Shown here one piece after another: positions 53,735-62,788 of a stretch of DNA of 64,000 nucleotides. The DNA lies in NCBI RefSeq assembly GCF_030704685.1, contig NZ_JAUZDX010000002.1:1-64000 (forward strand). Reading direction: 5' to 3'. Origin of the DNA: Acidovorax sp. A1169 (lineage in GTDB: Bacteria > Pseudomonadota > Gammaproteobacteria > Burkholderiales > Burkholderiaceae_C). Made by a program: the position numbers and the translations under genes. The notes under the pieces were generated by a model. It saw only the letters and a list, made by a program, of their open reading frames with translations, did no database searches and was not told the origin of the DNA. Position 1 is the stretch's first letter. Each line of letters opens with the position of its first letter.

Positions 53735-54703
53735 ATGCAACGCCGCCGCCAGATCATCCAGTGGGGTGCCGCCGCAGTGGCCGCACCCGCCTCTTTGCTG
53801 GCCCGTGCCCAGAGCTTTCCGAACAAGCCGATCAAGCTCGTGATCGCCTTTCCTGCGGGCGGGCCCACCGACATCACCATGCGCTCCCTGGCTGACAGCG
53901 CCGGCAAGATCCTGGGCCAGCCCGTGATCGTGGAAAACAAGCCCGGTGCCGGTGGCACGCTGCCCGCGCAGCAATTGCAAAGCGCGGCGCCCGATGGCTA
54001 CACCGTGGCGCAGATTCCGCTCGGTGTGTTCCGCCTGCCCTACACCACCAAGATCAACTGGGACCCGGTCAAGGACATCGCCTACGTGCTCAATGTGACG
54101 GGTTACGCCTTCGGCCTGGTGGTGCCCGCCGACTCGCAGCTCAAGACCTGGACGCACTTCGTGGCCTGGGCCAAGGCCAATCCCGGCAAGCTCAGCTACG
54201 GCTCCACCGGCACCATGACCAGCCCTCACCTGACCATGGAGCTCATCGCCCAGCAACTGGGGCTGGAACTGCTGCACGTGCCCTACAAGGGCAGCGCCGA
54301 TCTGATGCAGTCCATCCTGGGCGGGCAGATCATGGCGGCGGCCGACTCCACGGGCTTTGCGCCGCAGGTGGAGGCGGGCAAGCTGCGCGTGCTCAACACC
54401 TGGGGGGCCGAGCGCCTGGCCAAGTTCCCCGATGCGCCCACGCTCAAGGAGCTGGGGCTCAACCTGGTGCAGAACTCGCCGTTCGGCATCGGCGCGCCCA
54501 AGGGCACGCCCGACGCAGTGGTCAAGCGCCTGCACGACGCCTTCAAGAAGGCCATGGAGCAGGAGAGCTACCGCACGGCCCTGGCCCGCTACGACATGGT
54601 GCCCATGTACATGAGTACCTCGGCCTACCAGAAGTTTGCGCAGGAAACCTTCGCGCGCGAGAAGGCGCTGGTCGAGAAGCTGGGTCTGGCCAAGCCCTCC
54701 TGA
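53735..54703 (+). CDS. Bug-family tripartite tricarboxylate transporter binding protein (second)
   Basis: Predicted 322-residue exported binding protein. A basic MQRRRQII start precedes a hydrophobic signal ending near LARAQS. Mature motifs: FPNKPIKLVIAFPAGGPTD and IVENKPGAGG. The ATG at 53735 has AAGGA about 8 bp before it; upstream in-frame codons would add an unlikely leader. It follows the Lrp gene by 117 bp, with no transporter partners visible. Substrate unknown. Confidence 0.9.
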   Translation: MQRRRQIIQWGAAAVAAPASLLARAQSFPNKPIKLVIAFPAGGPTDITMRSLADSAGKILGQPVIVENKPGAGGTLPAQQLQSAAPDGYTVAQIPLGVFRLPYTTKINWDPVKDIAYVLNVTGYAFGLVVPADSQLKTWTHFVAWAKANPGKLSYGSTGTMTSPHLTMELIAQQLGLELLHVPYKGSADLMQSILGGQIMAAADSTGFAPQVEAGKLRVLNTWGAERLAKFPDAPTLKELGLNLVQNSPFGIGAPKGTPDAVVKRLHDAFKKAMEQESYRTALARYDMVPMYMSTSAYQKFAQETFAREKALVEKLGLAKPS

Positions 54704-54704
54704 C

Positions 54705-54723
54705 CCGAAGGCGGCGGCTTCGG
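54705..54723 (+). terminator. Hairpin after the second Bug gene
   Basis: CCGAAG (54705-54710) pairs with CTTCGG (54718-54723), then CCCCTTT follows. It lies right after the Bug gene stop. Together with the next hairpin it fills the 51-bp convergent gap to the corA gene. Confidence 0.6.
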
Positions 54724-54724
54724 C

Positions 54725-54754
54725 CCCTTTCCTGCGCGCTTGGCGCAGAAAGGG
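54725..54754. terminator. Convergent-gap hairpin
   Basis: CCCTTTCCTGCGC pairs with GCGCAGAAAGGG, with one bulged C, around GCTTG. The hairpin ends next to the corA stop. It lacks a T-run on either strand beyond the arm itself, so it could serve both convergent genes or pause transcription. Confidence 0.55.
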
Positions 54755-55732
54755 TCAGAGCCAGCCGGCCTTGCGGAACCGGTAGTACAGGTAGCCGCAG
54801 GCGCTGGCGATGGCGGCCAGGGCCGCCGCATAGCCATAGCGCCACTTGAGCTCGGGCATGTGCTCGAAGTTCATGCCCCAGATGCCGGCGAAGGCCGTGC
54901 ACACCGCGAACAGGCTGGCCCAGGCGGCCAGGCGCTTGACGACCTCGCCGTCCTCGATGGTCACCATCGACAGGTTCACGTGGATGGCTGTGCCGATGGA
55001 GTCGCGGATGGAGTCGATGGAGGCGTTGATGCGGCCCAGGTGGTCCACCACGTCGCGGAAGTAGTCCTGCGAGGCGCTGCACAGCTGCGGTACGCGCCCG
55101 CCGTGCAGCCTGCCCGCGCTCTCCAGCAGCGGTGCCACTACATGCTTGAGCACCGTCAGCCGCTGCTTGAGCGCGTACAGTCGCTGCACGCTGCCGCGCG
55201 CCTCGCCCTGGGACGAGAAGATCTGCTGCTCGATGGTTTCCAGCTCGACTTCGAGCGCGTCAATGACGGGGAAATAGCGGTCCACCACCGCATCCATCAG
55301 AGCGTAGAGCACGAAGCCGGGCCCGGTGGCCAGCAGTTCGGGTTCGCGCTCGCAGCGCTGGCGCACGTCGACAAAACCTTGCTCGCTGCGGTTGCGTACC
55401 GAGATCACGTAGTTCCTGCCCACGAAGACATTGAGCTCGCCGATGCGCGGCGGCGTGGCGTTCAGGCCATCAATCTCCAGCAGGTGCAGCACCACGAAGA
55501 GCGAGTCGCCGTACTCCTCCACCTTGGGCCGCTGGTGGCCATGCTGGGCGTCCTCGATGGCCAGCGGGTGCAGGTGGAAGGCCTGCTGCAGCTCGGCCAG
55601 TTCCTGCTCGGTCGCATCGTGCAGGGCCACCCAGACGAAGCAATTGGGCAAGGCGATGTGCTCGCCGATCTCGCTGACGGGAATGTCGGCAAGCTTGGTT
55701 CCGTTTTCATAGACAACGCAGTTGATCAGCAT
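54755..55732 (-). CDS. CorA-family divalent metal transporter
   Basis: Predicted 325-residue CorA-type channel for Mg2+ (or Co2+/Ni2+). A large cytoplasmic N-terminal domain is followed by two C-terminal membrane segments; the pore motif GMN lies in GIWGMNFEHMPE. The start is ATG 55732 (MLINCVVYENGTKL). The usual C-terminal basic tail RFRKAGWL is present. Proposed as Mg2+ uptake; metal specificity is not known. Confidence 0.92.
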   Translation of the reverse strand: MLINCVVYENGTKLADIPVSEIGEHIALPNCFVWVALHDATEQELAELQQAFHLHPLAIEDAQHGHQRPKVEEYGDSLFVVLHLLEIDGLNATPPRIGELNVFVGRNYVISVRNRSEQGFVDVRQRCEREPELLATGPGFVLYALMDAVVDRYFPVIDALEVELETIEQQIFSSQGEARGSVQRLYALKQRLTVLKHVVAPLLESAGRLHGGRVPQLCSASQDYFRDVVDHLGRINASIDSIRDSIGTAIHVNLSMVTIEDGEVVKRLAAWASLFAVCTAFAGIWGMNFEHMPELKWRYGYAAALAAIASACGYLYYRFRKAGWL

Positions 55733-55916
55733 GTCGGCTCCGGGCGCAGGGGGATGGCAACGATCTTGCCATTGCATCGCATGGCGGTGCGTACGCGCGG
55801 GCGGCTGGGCGGCATTTCTGGCAAAAGCTTTACGCCAGGCACCGAAGTTTTTATGCGGTCTTTATGGGTGACTGCCTACGCTCGAACCCCTGTCCATCTG
55901 CGTTTGATTGCAAGCC

Positions 55917-56624
55917 ATGAAATTTCCCCGCACCCCTTTCGCTGTTGCCCTCCTGGCCGCGTTTCCCCTGCTGGCCAGTGCCCAGCTCACCGGCAACGTC
56001 AGCCTGACCTCGAACTACAAGTTCCGTGGCCAGGACCAGGATGTCTCGAAGGCCCGGGCCATCAAGCCCGCGATCCAGGGCGGCTTCGACTACGCCTTCG
56101 GCGAGTCCGGTTTCTACGTCGGCAACTGGAATTCCAGCGTCGACTGGCTTTCCGGCAACTCCATCGAGTCCGACATCTACGGCGGCTACAAGTTCAAGGC
56201 CGGCGGCGCCGACCTGGACGTGGGCCTGCTGACCTACATCTACCCCGGCAACAGCAACGGCAACACCACCGAAGTCTATGGCGCCGCCACCTTCGGCCCC
56301 GTGACTGCGAAGTACTCGCACACCCTGTCCAAGGACTACTTCGCCTACGCCGGTCCTGGCTTCAAGGGCCGCAACACCGGCTACCTGAACCTGGCGTTCG
56401 CCCAGGAAGTGATGCCCAAGGTCATGCTCAAGGCCGCAGTGGGCTACACGCGCTTCGCTGGCGACATCGTGGCCCCCAACTACATCGACTACAGCGTCGG
56501 CGGTGCCTATGACTTCGGCTCGGGCCTGTCGCTGGGCGCTGCCGTGGTCGGCGCCAACAAGAAGGACTTCTTCGGCCCCGTCAACAAGTCGCGCGTGATC
56601 GTCACGCTGAGCAAAACCCTGTAG
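55917..56624 (+). CDS. TorF-family putative porin
   Basis: Predicted 235-residue outer-membrane protein. Signal peptide FAVALLAAFPLLASA is cleaved before QLTGNVSLTSNYKFRGQDQD, the TorF hallmark. The rest shows beta-barrel-like alternation and ends in VIVTLSKTL with a hydrophobic C-terminal strand, though the terminal residue is not Phe. ATG 55917. It converges on the DUF1566 gene (4-bp gap). Confidence 0.9.
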   Translation: MKFPRTPFAVALLAAFPLLASAQLTGNVSLTSNYKFRGQDQDVSKARAIKPAIQGGFDYAFGESGFYVGNWNSSVDWLSGNSIESDIYGGYKFKAGGADLDVGLLTYIYPGNSNGNTTEVYGAATFGPVTAKYSHTLSKDYFAYAGPGFKGRNTGYLNLAFAQEVMPKVMLKAAVGYTRFAGDIVAPNYIDYSVGGAYDFGSGLSLGAAVVGANKKDFFGPVNKSRVIVTLSKTL

Positions 56625-56628
56625 ATCT

Positions 56629-57111
56629 TCAGCGCCGCACGAGGCGTGCCGGCATGTGGTTCAGCTTGAGTGCCATGTTGGCCCGGCCTTCGCCGAAGTG
56701 CACCAGCCAGGCGTGGGTGATGCGGCTGTTGGCCTGGCTTGCGCTCCAGAACCATGTGGGGGGCGTATCGGGAAACGCTTCGGTGTCGATGGCGGGGTGG
56801 CTGCGCGCTTCGTCCACCAGCGTGTGCAGTTCACGCACCGTGGGCAGGCGCCAGCCTGCCTGCTGAGCGGCGTGTTCCGCCGCTTCGATCTGGGTGAAGG
56901 ACTGGGGCTCGCCCGTGCAGCCTGCGCCGGTCCATGGCATGCCTTCAGGGCAGCGGCGCCAGGTCAGGCCGGTGCTGCGGTCGTGCACCTCCTGGCCGCC
57001 CACGCGCACGGAAAAGCGGGCCGGCGTGTACTGGGTCGTGAGCAGGTAGACGCCCAAGGCGCCTGCCCCCATGGCGAGCCATGCCAAAGCGAAGGTGTTG
57101 CGCCGGGACAT
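56629..57111 (-). CDS. DUF1566 membrane-anchored protein
   Basis: Predicted 160-residue protein with one N-terminal membrane anchor (TFALAWLAMGAGALGVYLL). The DUF1566 region includes DRSTGLTWRRCPEG, WRLPTVRELHTLVD and WFWSASQANS, typical of the Lcl-type domain. Likely periplasmic. Function unknown. The two cysteines at CPEG and CTGE are disulfide candidates. Confidence 0.88.
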   Translation of the reverse strand: MSRRNTFALAWLAMGAGALGVYLLTTQYTPARFSVRVGGQEVHDRSTGLTWRRCPEGMPWTGAGCTGEPQSFTQIEAAEHAAQQAGWRLPTVRELHTLVDEARSHPAIDTEAFPDTPPTWFWSASQANSRITHAWLVHFGEGRANMALKLNHMPARLVRR

Positions 57112-57131
57112 TTGCGCTGCGGCCTGGCCAG

Positions 57132-57941
57132 TCAGGCGGTGGCGGCCATCCCTGCGAGGATGCGTTGCGCCACCTCGGCAAAGCCGGCACCACGTTCGCC
57201 CTCGGTCACGTAGCGCGGCAGGTGGGCCAACTGCGGCACGAAGCGCGCGATGTTGGCCACGCCCACGCTGTGCGCAAAGTGCTGGAACATGAGCTGGTCA
57301 TTGGTCGAATCGCCCACGTAGACCCAGCGGTCCATCTCGGCATCAAGGTCGCGGCCGAACAGTTCGCGCACGATCCAGCGTGCCCCCTCAAGCTTGTTGT
57401 GTGCGCCGAACCAGCCGTTGATGTGGATGCTGCTCACCGTCGCATTCATGCCGGCCGCGCGCATGCGCTGCACGGCGGCGTCGATGGCGCCCTGTGGCAG
57501 CTGGGTGAACTCGCTGTGGTCGATGGCGATGTCGGTCTCGCGGCCCGGGGAGTCGGTAGCGCGGCCTGCACCCGGTACCTCGCGCTCGATCTGCGCCAGC
57601 ACCTCCTGCATGCGGGCGTAGTTGGCCGTGCGGGTGGGCGCGTCCTGCTGGTAGGCCTTGGCCAATTCCGGGCCGTGCAGCCCCTCCATGCGGCGCAGCG
57701 CCACGGCGCCGTTTTCGGCCACGATGGCATCGACGGGCCAGCTCAGCGCAAAGGGTTCGCTCCAGCCCACGGGGCGCCCGGTGATGGGGATAACGTGCAG
57801 GCCAGCGGCGCGCAGCGCGCCCAGCGCCTCCAGCGCATCGGGCGTGATGGCGCCGTCGGTCGTCAGCGTGTCGTCGATGTCGGTGAAGACCCCCAGCAAA
57901 GGGGGTGTGGCTGCAATGTGCCAGTGGGTCAGGGGATGCAT
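57132..57941 (-). CDS. HAD-IIB family hydrolase
   Basis: Predicted 269-residue HAD phosphatase with a C2 cap. Motif I is FTDIDDTLTTDG (Asp21, Asp23). Motif II Thr is in PITGRPVGW, and the C-terminal motif YVGDSTNDQLMF supplies the last aspartates. It resembles mannosyl-3-phosphoglycerate phosphatase and sucrose-phosphate phosphatase; the substrate is probably a sugar phosphate. It is 20 bp upstream of the DUF1566 gene on the same strand. Confidence 0.9.
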   Translation of the reverse strand: MHPLTHWHIAATPPLLGVFTDIDDTLTTDGAITPDALEALGALRAAGLHVIPITGRPVGWSEPFALSWPVDAIVAENGAVALRRMEGLHGPELAKAYQQDAPTRTANYARMQEVLAQIEREVPGAGRATDSPGRETDIAIDHSEFTQLPQGAIDAAVQRMRAAGMNATVSSIHINGWFGAHNKLEGARWIVRELFGRDLDAEMDRWVYVGDSTNDQLMFQHFAHSVGVANIARFVPQLAHLPRYVTEGERGAGFAEVAQRILAGMAATA

Positions 57942-57978
57942 GAAGGCGGGAGCAAAAAATGGGACCGGCTTAGCCCGG

Positions 57979-59418
57979 TCAGAACAGCAGGTCCAGGATG
58001 CGGTTGATCAAGGCGAAGGCGAGGACAGTGACCACGAAGTAGCCGATCGACAGAAGGGTCCGGCGGCGGTCCTGGCGGTTGGTGGCGGTGCGGTAGATCC
58101 AGGCTGCAATGGGCGGCACCACGATGGGAACCAGGATGGCCAGGCCCATCATCGGGATCACGACAAAGCCGCCCCAGTTGTCGGCCGTGTTCATGGTACG
58201 CGCCGATTGGAAGACATGGTAGGCCGGGATGGCCAGCGCAATGAACAGGGCGACCGAGGCGGCCGCTACGCTGATGTAGCGGGCCATGGCGACATACACC
58301 GCAGCACCGGCGAGGAGGGCCCCCCACCATTTCAGGGCGGCCCAGCGCTCGCGTTCGCGGGCCTGGCTTGCGGAGGCCGCCTTGGCCGCGCGCGCCCGGG
58401 CCTCGCGGGCTTGTGCGGCGCAGGTTCCGCGTTGCTCGCACGACGCATTGGCGGCCAGAAAGCTGCGCAGCGCGTCCTGCCGGGGCTGCGCGAGCGCGGT
58501 AACGATCGCGTTGCGCTCGGATTCCCTGTCGAGCGCGTCGGACCGGATGCGCAGCCGCCCCTGCTGCTGGGCGGCGAGGAGCACCGCGCCCGCATCCCCT
58601 GCGGCAGCTTGCAGCGCCGGACCGCGGCACAGGTAGGGCAGGGTCTGGTCGGGCGCCAGGGCGGCTTTGGCTTGGTAGCGGGGAGTCTCGCAGGCCATCG
58701 ACCAGGCGGGTGTGGCGGCTTGGGCCGCAGCCCGCTCCGGCAGCAGTTCGAGTTCGAACGGGCCCACGGCCAGCGCCCTGCTGCCAGTGTTGCGCAGTTC
58801 CACCAGGGCGAAGACGCCGGGTGCTGGTGCCACGCCTGGGGCCGGGCTGGCGGTGGGTACTCTGGCGTTGTCGCGCAGTGCCCAGACGCCGGGGCGCAGG
58901 CTCACCAGGCGCTCCCGCAGGCTGCCGATCTCGTCAGGCAATGGCGCGCTGGCCTCGGGCAGTGCGATGCGCAGCTGTCGAGCCAGCAGGGCGTTCCACC
59001 AGGCCTTGGCATCGCGGGCGCGGGCAGTGCTGTCTGGTGAACCGACGGACTCGATGGCCTGGCCCAGGGTTTCGGTCGCTGGGGCGAAGTTGCCTGCCGG
59101 CTGCAGGCTGGCCAGCCAGCGCAGCAGCAGGGCCTGGCGCAGGGCGGCGGCTTCGCGGGGACGGCTCAATGCCTCCAGCGCCTGGGGCCAGTGCATGGAC
59201 TCGACGGGCGGGTCGCCGACCGGCATGTTCAGAATGTCCTGGACGAGCGGGATTTCCGCGCGTGGCCCAGCGGGCTGCCTGGCGCCGCTGCGGGGAGGGT
59301 CTGCCACGGCCAGGGTGCCGCCCAGTCCCAGTGCGACCAGGAGCATGAACCGCCGCAGCAGGCCTGCCGCCCTCCCTCGGAGCGCAGGCCGTGCTGTCGG
59401 GGGCTGGGCGTGCCGCAT
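57979..59418 (-). CDS. Hypothetical exported/multi-spanning protein
   Basis: Predicted 479-residue protein. A basic N-terminus and FMLLVALGLGGTLAVA suggest a signal sequence; an extracytoplasmic region follows, with cysteines in SMACETP, YLCRGP and ANASCEQRGTCAAQ. The last 160 residues carry membrane segments near WWGALLAGAAVYVAMA, ASVALFIALAIPAYHVF, FVVIPMMGLAILVPIVV and IGYFVVTVLAFALI. I do not recognise the family. ATG 59418 is accepted; the true start may be 25 residues further in. It is encoded next to RF3 (gap 40 bp). Confidence 0.8.
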   Translation of the reverse strand: MRHAQPPTARPALRGRAAGLLRRFMLLVALGLGGTLAVADPPRSGARQPAGPRAEIPLVQDILNMPVGDPPVESMHWPQALEALSRPREAAALRQALLLRWLASLQPAGNFAPATETLGQAIESVGSPDSTARARDAKAWWNALLARQLRIALPEASAPLPDEIGSLRERLVSLRPGVWALRDNARVPTASPAPGVAPAPGVFALVELRNTGSRALAVGPFELELLPERAAAQAATPAWSMACETPRYQAKAALAPDQTLPYLCRGPALQAAAGDAGAVLLAAQQQGRLRIRSDALDRESERNAIVTALAQPRQDALRSFLAANASCEQRGTCAAQAREARARAAKAASASQARERERWAALKWWGALLAGAAVYVAMARYISVAAASVALFIALAIPAYHVFQSARTMNTADNWGGFVVIPMMGLAILVPIVVPPIAAWIYRTATNRQDRRRTLLSIGYFVVTVLAFALINRILDLLF

Positions 59419-59458
59419 GGGAGGGATGATGGCCGGGAGATGGCTGGGAGGAAGAGGC

Positions 59459-61087
59459 TCAGCCCGCGCTGCCCAGGCTCAGCCCGGCGTGTTCGCGCAG
59501 CGGGTGGAAGTGGATCTTGGGAAAGCGCTCCTGCGCCAGCCGCACGTCGTAGGGCGAGGTGCACAGGTAGGCCAGGGCATTGGCAGCATCGTGCGACAGG
59601 CGCATGGGGTAGGCGTCGGTGAAGGCGCGCAGGTCGGCCGGGCTGTCAGCGGTAATCCAGCGGGCGCCGGTGTACTGGCAGCCTTCCAGGCGCACGTCGG
59701 CGTCGTACTCGGCGCGCAGGCGGTGCTGCACCACTTCGAACTGCAGCTGGCCCACGGCGCCCAGCAGCATGGGGCCGCCCACGTCGGGCTTGAAGACCTG
59801 GATGGCGCCTTCCTCGCCCAGCTGGGCCAGGCCTTGCTGGAGCTGCTTGGTGCGCAGCGGGTTCTTGAGGATCACGGTCATGAACAGCTCGGGCGCGAAG
59901 AACGGCAGGCCGGTGAATTGCAGGTTGGCGCCATCGGTGATGGTATCGCCGAGCTGCACGCCACCGTGCGTGGTGAAGCCGATGATGTCGCCCGCGTAGG
60001 CCTCTTCCACCGCCTCGCGGCGCTGGGACATGAAGGTCACGACCGAGGTCGGGCGCAGCTCCTTGGCGGTGCGCTGCACCTTGAGCTTCATGCCCGGGGT
60101 GTACCGGCCCGAGGCCACTCGGACAAAGGCGATGCGGTCGCGGTGGTTGGCGTCCATGTTGGCCTGCACCTTGAAGACCACGCCGGCAAAGCCCTCGTCC
60201 TCGGGCTGGATGGTCTTGACCACGGGCTGCTTGTTCACCTGCAGCGTGCTCACGCGCGGGCCGGGGGGCGGCGCCATGTCCACCAGGGCATCGAGCACCT
60301 CCATCACCCCGAAGTTGTTCACCCCGGAGCCGAAGAACACGGGCGTCAGCTTGCCGGCCAGGAAGGCCTCGTGGTCCCACGCGGGCGATGCGCCCACGGC
60401 CAGCTCCATGCTTTCGAGCGCAGCGTCGAACTCGGCGCCGAAGCGCGCGCGCAGGTTGGTCTCGTCCGACAACGGGATGGCCTCGAAGTCCTGCGGGCGG
60501 CGCTCGCTGCCGGATTCGAACACCGTCATGGTCTTGGTGCGCAGGTTGATGATGCCGCCGAAGGCCTTGCCCTGGCCCACGGGCCAGGTCATGGGGCAGC
60601 AGGGCATGCCCAGCTCGCGCTCGACCTCGTCCATGATGTCCAGCGGGTCGCGCACTTCGCGGTCCATCTTGTTCACGAAGGTGATGATGGGCGTGTCGCG
60701 CTGGCGGCAGACCTCGATCAGGCGGCGCGTCTGCGCTTCCACACCGTTGGCCGCGTCGATCACCATCAGCGCCGAGTCCACGGCGGTGAGCACGCGGTAG
60801 GTGTCTTCCGAGAAGTCCTTGTGGCCGGGGGTGTCGAGCAGGTTGATCACATGCTCGCGGTACAGCATCTGCATGACCGAGGAGGCCACCGAGATGCCGC
60901 GCTGCTTTTCGATCTCCATCCAGTCCGACGTGGCATGGCGGCTGGCCTTGCGGCCCTTGACGGCGCCGGCTATCTGGATGGCGCCCGAGAACAGCAGCAG
61001 CTTTTCGGTCAGCGTGGTCTTGCCCGCGTCGGGGTGGGAAATGATGGCAAAGGTGCGGCGGCGCCGGGTTTCGGGGGCGTAGGACAC
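59459..61087 (-). CDS. prfC: Peptide chain release factor 3
   Basis: Predicted 542-residue GTPase RF3, which recycles RF1 and RF2 after peptide release. G1 is SHPDAGKTTLTEK, G3 is DTPGHKDFSEDTYR and G4 is NKMDRE. Start is taken as GTG 61087 (SYAPETRRRRTF follows), since it matches the usual N-terminus; the ATG at 61132 would add 15 unlikely residues. Length is close to the family (about 530). Confidence 0.93.
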   Translation of the reverse strand: MSYAPETRRRRTFAIISHPDAGKTTLTEKLLLFSGAIQIAGAVKGRKASRHATSDWMEIEKQRGISVASSVMQMLYREHVINLLDTPGHKDFSEDTYRVLTAVDSALMVIDAANGVEAQTRRLIEVCRQRDTPIITFVNKMDREVRDPLDIMDEVERELGMPCCPMTWPVGQGKAFGGIINLRTKTMTVFESGSERRPQDFEAIPLSDETNLRARFGAEFDAALESMELAVGASPAWDHEAFLAGKLTPVFFGSGVNNFGVMEVLDALVDMAPPPGPRVSTLQVNKQPVVKTIQPEDEGFAGVVFKVQANMDANHRDRIAFVRVASGRYTPGMKLKVQRTAKELRPTSVVTFMSQRREAVEEAYAGDIIGFTTHGGVQLGDTITDGANLQFTGLPFFAPELFMTVILKNPLRTKQLQQGLAQLGEEGAIQVFKPDVGGPMLLGAVGQLQFEVVQHRLRAEYDADVRLEGCQYTGARWITADSPADLRAFTDAYPMRLSHDAANALAYLCTSPYDVRLAQERFPKIHFHPLREHAGLSLGSAG

Positions 61088-61208
61088 AGGGGAATTCCAG
61101 GAGAGGGGTGGGCAGCACGCACGCTGCGGCAATCGGTGGGGCGGCCCATGGGGCGCCCGGATCTGCCGATTTTACCGGGCCGGCGCCCCGTCCCCCTGCG
61201 GCCGCCCC

Positions 61209-61985
61209 TCAGGCCACTTGTGCCTGGGTGTGGCGCGCATACATCTTCTGCATGCCGCCCAGCCAGCGCTCGTAGTCCTGGCCCTTGTTGCGGAAGTACT
61301 GCGCCACCTCGGGATGGGGCAGCACCAGGAAGCGCCCGTCCTGCATGGCGGCCAGCACGTCGCCCGCCACCTGTTCGGGCGGCAGGATGCCGTCGTGCGA
61401 GGCCGAGCCGCCATCGCCCGTGACCATGGCGGTCTGCACCGACTGCGGGCACAGGCAGGCGACACCCACGCCCTTGCGGCCGTAGGCGATGCGCAGCCAC
61501 TCGGCAAAGGCCACGGCCGCATGCTTGGTGACGGCATAGGGGGCGGATTCAACGATGGTCAGCAGCCCGGCCGCCGAGGCCGTGATGAGGAAGAAGCCCT
61601 CGCCGCGCTCCACCATCTCGGGCACCACGGCGCGGGCCGCCCAGACATGGGCCATGCCGTGGATGTTCCACATGGCGTCCCACAGCGGGTCTTCGAGCTC
61701 GATGCCGCCCGGGCGGCCCAGGATGCCGGCGTTGGAGATGTAGGCGTCCACGCGGCCGTAGCGTTCGCGCGTGGTAGCCACCAGGGCCTGGATGTCGGCC
61801 TCGCGCGCAACGTCGCAGCGCACCGCCAGGCCCCCGATCTCGTCGGCCACGGCCTGGGCCGCCTCCAGGTGCAGGTCGGCCACGACCACGGCACGGGCGC
61901 CCTCCTGTGCAAAACGCCGCGCAATGCTGCGGCCGATGCCGCTGGCGCCGCCGGTGACGATGATGACCTTGTCCTTCGGGTCCAT
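61209..61985 (-). CDS. SDR-family oxidoreductase
   Basis: Predicted 258-residue short-chain dehydrogenase. Cofactor motif TGGASGIG, catalytic YAVTKHA (Tyr, Lys) and the SDR NAG (SNAGILG) are present. ATG 61985 (MDPKDKVIIV) fits; the reading frame stays open further upstream only as a shadow of the TetR gene. It is 74 bp downstream of the TetR gene on the same strand, so co-expression is possible. Confidence 0.92.
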   Translation of the reverse strand: MDPKDKVIIVTGGASGIGRSIARRFAQEGARAVVVADLHLEAAQAVADEIGGLAVRCDVAREADIQALVATTRERYGRVDAYISNAGILGRPGGIELEDPLWDAMWNIHGMAHVWAARAVVPEMVERGEGFFLITASAAGLLTIVESAPYAVTKHAAVAFAEWLRIAYGRKGVGVACLCPQSVQTAMVTGDGGSASHDGILPPEQVAGDVLAAMQDGRFLVLPHPEVAQYFRNKGQDYERWLGGMQKMYARHTQAQVA

Positions 61986-62059
61986 GGGGTGCTCCTTCTT
62001 CTGTGAGGGCGCCAGTGTGGAGTGCCAGGCCAAGCGCAGCAGCCGCGCAGGTGACAGGT

Positions 62060-62710
62060 TCAGCGCGGCGGATTCGCGGCCTGCAAGATGGCTGCGCAGC
62101 ACAACTGCTCTACGCCATCGGCCCATTGCCGCATGGCCGCCGGATCCAGCTGGAGCAGCAGCACATAGCGCCGCCCGCCCCAGGCCGACAGGTGCAGGGC
62201 CTGCTGGAGGTCGGGGCCCGGTGGGTGGGACAGGTCGGTGCAGGCGGCGAACACACGGCCCCAGGCCGCAGCCAGCTCTTCGTGGGCGCGGCGGTGGTGG
62301 TGCGGCTCGGCCATGGCACCTTCCAGCGCCAGCATGTCGGGGTGGAAGGTGGGCAGCCCGGGCGCATCCACGCCGCAGACCAGGCGCACCAGGTGGTGGA
62401 TGCGTTCCTCCCAGGGCAGGCCGGCGGGCTGCACGGCCTCGCGCTCGATGGCGGCGAGCAGGGCTTCGAGGCAGTGGCGCACATAGCCCGAGAGCAGGGC
62501 GGTCTTGTTGGGGAAGTAGTCGTAGAGCGTGCCCACGGCGATGCCGGTTTCCAGCGCCACGTTGCGCGTGGTGAGCTTGTCCCAGCCGTCGCGCTGCCAA
62601 ATCCGAACAAAGGCGTCGTAGATGGCCTGCACGGTGAAGCGGGCGCGGGCCTGGCGTGGCCTTTTCAACGGCCTGGCAGCCGCTGCGGGGCTGGCGGGCG
62701 GGGCCTTCAT
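62060..62710 (-). CDS. TetR-family transcriptional regulator
   Basis: Predicted 216-residue repressor. HTH region: LTTRNVALETGIAVGTLYDY then FPNKTALLSG. The C-terminal domain is a helical ligand-binding module of unknown specificity. ATG 62710 follows a basic leader (KAPPASPAAAARPLKRPRQA). It is divergent from the DUF2855 gene, whose promoter region it likely controls. Confidence 0.92.
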   Translation of the reverse strand: MKAPPASPAAAARPLKRPRQARARFTVQAIYDAFVRIWQRDGWDKLTTRNVALETGIAVGTLYDYFPNKTALLSGYVRHCLEALLAAIEREAVQPAGLPWEERIHHLVRLVCGVDAPGLPTFHPDMLALEGAMAEPHHHRRAHEELAAAWGRVFAACTDLSHPPGPDLQQALHLSAWGGRRYVLLLQLDPAAMRQWADGVEQLCCAAILQAANPPR

Positions 62711-62788
62711 CGGTTTCCGAACCCGCTGCAGGGCAGGGCGCCATACAGTGACCGCAGCGCATTTTCACACCCGACCCGGAGACACACC

